Assembly: GCA_964408125.1 (NCBI GenBank)
Contig: CAYOYC010000017.1
Location: 1-15,663 of the forward strand
Reading direction: 5' to 3'
DNA: 15,663 nucleotides
Source of the DNA: CABMGO01 sp964408125
GTDB taxonomy: Archaea; Nanobdellota; Nanobdellia; Pacearchaeales; GW2011-AR1
Both the position numbers and the translations under genes were made by a program. The notes beneath the pieces are model-generated. The model was given only the letters and a program-made list of their open reading frames with translations, made no database searches and was not told where the DNA came from. Each line of letters opens with the position of its first letter. The stretch's first letter is position 1. Below, piece after piece: positions 13,554-15,663 of this stretch.

Positions 13554-14138
13554 TTATGCTACTTGCCTATCTATTTCATTATGAACTATCGTAACTACTT
13601 GGCTTGCAAAAAGTACTTTGGGAGAAACAGAAATCTTGTCTATTCTTTTTAATAAATGCCTTTTATCATCTGGAAACCCATCTTGATCTCCAATAACGAA
13701 AACTTCGTTCCCTTTTAATTTTAAAACTCTTATATCCGTTCCCTTTTTATCTAAAAGAAAGATATTTTTTCCTTGTTTGTTTAATTCTTCTACTAAATTT
13801 TCAAATGATTTTTTCTCTGCAAAACATCCGGGCAGTGGATTCGTGGTCTTCCCTTTCTCTTTTGGCGCCTTAAATAAGATCTTTTTTATAAGCCCTCCAA
13901 TATCTTTTTTGGAAATTGATAATTCTGAGTTGTGTTCTATTAGGATATGAATTGGCGGATTTGGCGGACCATCGAAAATTAAATGCAATTTTACATCTTT
14001 TCTTGTATCATGAGAGAGAAACAGGGTTGATATTATTACATTTATCACTATATCCATTCTTCCGGCTTCCATCATGTTGTCTTTGATAAAATTTCCGGCA
14101 GTTACTGCAGATTTTGAATAATATATGAATTCAGACAT
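13554..14138 (-). CDS. trmY: tRNA (pseudouridine54-N1)-methyltransferase TrmY
   Basis: This 194-residue SPOUT-class methyltransferase would use S-adenosylmethionine to methylate pseudouridine 54 in the T-loop of tRNA, giving the archaeal m1-pseudouridine. Family marks are the N-terminal MSEFIYYSKSAVT, AGRMDIVINVIISTLFLSH (25-43), DVKLHLIFDGPP (48-59), the PGCFAEKKSFENLVEEL segment (103-119), and the SPOUT knot: VFVIGDQDGFPDD (146-158) and SPKVLFASQVVTIVHNEIDR (172-191). The cysteine often found in the last motif of TrmY (SHCIVIVHNE) is replaced here. It follows the DUF431 gene by 11 bases, so the two methyltransferases are probably co-transcribed. A weak AT-rich box 27 bases upstream may also exist. 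The assignment is strong. Confidence 0.93.
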   Translation of the reverse strand: MSEFIYYSKSAVTAGNFIKDNMMEAGRMDIVINVIISTLFLSHDTRKDVKLHLIFDGPPNPPIHILIEHNSELSISKKDIGGLIKKILFKAPKEKGKTTNPLPGCFAEKKSFENLVEELNKQGKNIFLLDKKGTDIRVLKLKGNEVFVIGDQDGFPDDKRHLLKRIDKISVSPKVLFASQVVTIVHNEIDRQVA

Positions 14139-14149
14139 AAATAGTTCAG

Positions 14150-14737
14150 TTAAAACCCCTTTTTATTCTTTAGGAATTGGAAAAGTCTTTTTGACATCTG
14201 CGGAATTGGCTTTTCCTTCGTGCCAACGTTAATATATCTGTACGGCAGTTCTAAAAATCTAAACTTACCCATCTCCAACTCTGGAGAATCTACAAAATTA
14301 ATATCTTCAAACTTTTTCCCCTCTAAGATTAGTTTTGTTGTTAAAACTGCGTTATCTGTTGACATCTGTCTATCCCCTATATGTCTTTTCTCTGCGTTTG
14401 GTATAAAGGACGATAATTCTGGTCCTGTCCTCTTCCTTGGTGGATCATCTCCAAGAATTCCGCCAAATATAAAATAATCAAACCTTTTCTCGTCCTCTGG
14501 GGTTAATATCTCTTTTGCATCTGGGTCGAGGATACAAAATCTCTTTTCATCTAGGTTGAGCTCGAAGATTCTGTTCTTCTCTACTTTACCGATAGACTCT
14601 AAGAACTTATTTTTCCTTTTTACGTTCGTGAACAATAGATTCGTCTTACCGACTATCTTTGATATATTTTCATACTCAAATTTACACCACTTCCAAAGCT
14701 GCGGCTCTAAATGCTCAATAACGAAAATCTTACTCAT
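14150..14737 (-). CDS. DUF431 SPOUT-type methyltransferase (Sfm1-like)
   Basis: This 195-residue protein matches the archaeal/eukaryotic DUF431 family, a SPOUT-fold S-adenosylmethionine-dependent group. The yeast member Sfm1 methylates an arginine of ribosomal protein uS3; the archaeal target is not established, so a ribosomal or translation-related substrate is inferred. Family motifs are clear: FVIEHLEPQLWKWC (5-18), the knot loop FGGILGDDPPRKRT (91-104), IGDRQMSTDNAVLTTKLI (120-137) and LPYRYINVG (164-172), with a typical KNKKGF end. Length is normal. A TATA box centred 25-26 bases upstream supports the ATG at 14737. It leads a two-gene operon with trmY, pairing two SPOUT enzymes. Confidence 0.9.
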   Translation of the reverse strand: MSKIFVIEHLEPQLWKWCKFEYENISKIVGKTNLLFTNVKRKNKFLESIGKVEKNRIFELNLDEKRFCILDPDAKEILTPEDEKRFDYFIFGGILGDDPPRKRTGPELSSFIPNAEKRHIGDRQMSTDNAVLTTKLILEGKKFEDINFVDSPELEMGKFRFLELPYRYINVGTKEKPIPQMSKRLFQFLKNKKGF

Positions 14738-14757
14738 TTTATTTAAAGTAAAATGAT

Positions 14758-14767
14758 ATTTTTAAAG
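14758..14767 (-). promoter_or_regulatory. TATA box of the DUF431-trmY operon
   Basis: CTTTAAAAAT on the minus strand is centred 25-26 bases upstream of the ATG at 14737. It is one half of a divergent promoter pair with the box at 14822. Confidence 0.6.
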
Positions 14768-14821
14768 ATAAGTAAACGGCTCGATTCTGTTACCACTATT
14801 ACATTACATTAGTTAGAAAGG

Positions 14822-14830
14822 TTTAAAAAG
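14822..14830 (+). promoter_or_regulatory. TATA box of the 100-residue unknown gene
   Basis: TTTAAAAAG, preceded by GAAAGG as a possible BRE element, is centred 26 bases upstream of the ATG at 14852. The box supports the reality of the short gene. Confidence 0.65.
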
Positions 14831-14851
14831 TCCTAGGAGAACTATATAATT

Positions 14852-15154
14852 ATGACATCCCCACATAGTAATAGGCCAATGCCTAAGGTATTTGCAGATT
14901 CTGATGAGAGAGCTAGCCTTTTAGCCATACTTAGGGAAAAATCAGTTGTTTATGAAAGACAAATGCCCAATGTAGAAGCAGGTGCTATTTGTAGTGGTGT
15001 ATTTTTAGCAAAGAGAGGATATGCGGTATTAGGACAATACTGGCTACGAAAAAAAGAATCAAACGGGGAAATGTACTTATTTAGAGCCCTCCCTCAAATT
15101 AAAGAAACTAACGTTACTGCTAGTCCTCTTCATCCTTTTTATGAGTTAGAATAA
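14852..15154 (+). CDS. Unidentified 100-residue protein
   Basis: I do not recognise this protein. It has no signal peptide or membrane helix and looks like a small soluble alpha/beta protein: a polar, proline-containing start (MTSPHSNRPMPK), a helix around 18-32 (DERASLLAILREKSV), a glycine-rich hydrophobic middle (EAGAICSGVFLAKRGYAVLGQYWL, about 42-65) and LFRALPQIKE (76-85). It is the only plus-strand gene in the right half of the window. A good TATA box 26 bases upstream supports the start and argues that it is expressed. It runs toward the HIT-family gene with 29 bases between their stops. There is no visible link to its neighbours. Confidence 0.7.
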   Translation: MTSPHSNRPMPKVFADSDERASLLAILREKSVVYERQMPNVEAGAICSGVFLAKRGYAVLGQYWLRKKESNGEMYLFRALPQIKETNVTASPLHPFYELE

Positions 15155-15183
15155 TTACTCTCTATTTAAAACATGGCTCGCTT

Positions 15184-15648
15184 TTATGATTCTTTGTCTC
15201 TAAGAATCTTATTTGCAACTAATTGAAGTTCTTCTGGACTTCTCTTTGGACCCGTTTGAGTAGAAATATATCCTTCATATTTTTCAAAATATATTTTATC
15301 TGGTGCCCAAGTTTCTTCGAACTTTTCAGCTAGGCCGTAAATTGGATATAATTTTATGTGCGCATGGTTTACGCCAAGCCCTTCCATCACCATGACAACT
15401 CTTTTAACATCCAATCCACGTTCTAGTATTTTTGCTACTCCCCTTGTCGCCAAAAGAAATTTATTATAATCGTCTTCTGGCATGTCAAAGGCATAACTGT
15501 CAAAATGTTTTTTTGGTATTACCAACGTCATCCCTTCTGTTTTGAGCATTATGTCTAGAATGGCAATATGTTCTTTATCTTCCCAAATTTTTACACTTGA
15601 AATTTCTCCTTTTATTATCTTACAAAATACACAATCTTGTTCTTCCAT
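15184..15648 (-). CDS. HIT-family protein (nucleotide hydrolase/transferase fold)
   Basis: This 154-residue protein belongs to the histidine-triad superfamily of nucleotide hydrolases and transferases. The zinc-binding CVFCKI (C6, C9) and IWEDKEHIAILDI are typical of the N-terminus. PKKH (H48) corresponds to the conserved histidine before the triad, and LGVNHAHIKLYP (91-102) is the triad region. The first two triad histidines (H95 and the catalytic H97) are present, but the third is Lys99. This HxHxK form also occurs, as far as I recall, in other microbial HIT proteins, so activity is likely kept. The length is slightly above the usual 110-140 because of a C-terminal helical extension (about 118-154). 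The upstream region lies outside the window, so its promoter cannot be seen. Confidence 0.9.
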   Translation of the reverse strand: MEEQDCVFCKIIKGEISSVKIWEDKEHIAILDIMLKTEGMTLVIPKKHFDSYAFDMPEDDYNKFLLATRGVAKILERGLDVKRVVMVMEGLGVNHAHIKLYPIYGLAEKFEETWAPDKIYFEKYEGYISTQTGPKRSPEELQLVANKILRDKES

Positions 15649-15663
15649 GTACTAAGAAAGATG

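Noticed and set aside
14798..14811. ATTACATTACATTA short tandem repeat between divergent promoters
   Set aside because: Fewer than three units of a 5-base motif in AT-rich DNA; no sign of a larger array or binding site.

Overview
The window looks like a piece of a small, AT-rich, gene-dense archaeal genome. The evidence is a sliding-clamp PCNA, a eukaryotic/archaeal-type primase in which the catalytic and large-subunit-like parts are fused, a TrmY-type tRNA methyltransferase, a DUF431 SPOUT protein, a tiny histone-fold-like protein, and TATA boxes centred about 24-26 bases upstream of most start codons, the spacing expected for leaderless archaeal mRNAs. The fused primase, the class II lysyl-tRNA synthetase and surface proteins with prenyltransferase-like repeats and cysteine-rich modules point to the DPANN group (Woesearchaeota/Pacearchaeota-like). 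That placement is inference from gene content, not a phylogeny.

Layout. At the left edge are the tail of an unidentified gene (+) and a DUF167 gene (-). Positions 341-4035 hold a replication pair: PCNA (-) and the fused primase (+), diverging from closely spaced TATA boxes. The primase carries a 445-residue intein with LAGLIDADG endonuclease motifs, inserted in its SGxKGxH nucleotide-binding motif. Positions 4054-7285 (+) encode two secreted, C-terminally membrane-anchored proteins that share a cysteine-rich module. The second abuts, with no spacer, a convergent run of minus-strand genes.

From 7286 to 14737 everything is on the minus strand: a conserved unknown protein coupled (TAATG overlap) to a ComEA-like helix-hairpin-helix membrane protein; a SemiSWEET/PQ-loop protein; a PD-(D/E)XK nuclease-like protein; an amidophosphoribosyltransferase with a propeptide and candidate Fe-S cysteines; an operon lysS - dedA-like - 55-residue histone-fold-like gene; acylphosphatase; and two adjacent SPOUT methyltransferase genes (DUF431 and trmY). 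A 100-residue unknown protein (+) and a HIT-family protein (-) close the window.

There are no rRNA or tRNA genes, CRISPR arrays, insertion sequences or gene-free stretches over 300 bases. The strongest candidates for something new are the primase (intein plus apparent loss of every Fe-S cysteine in its PriL-like domain), the paired surface proteins with a shared disulfide module next to a membrane-bound ComEA-like DNA-binding protein, and the small histone-fold gene overlapping dedA.
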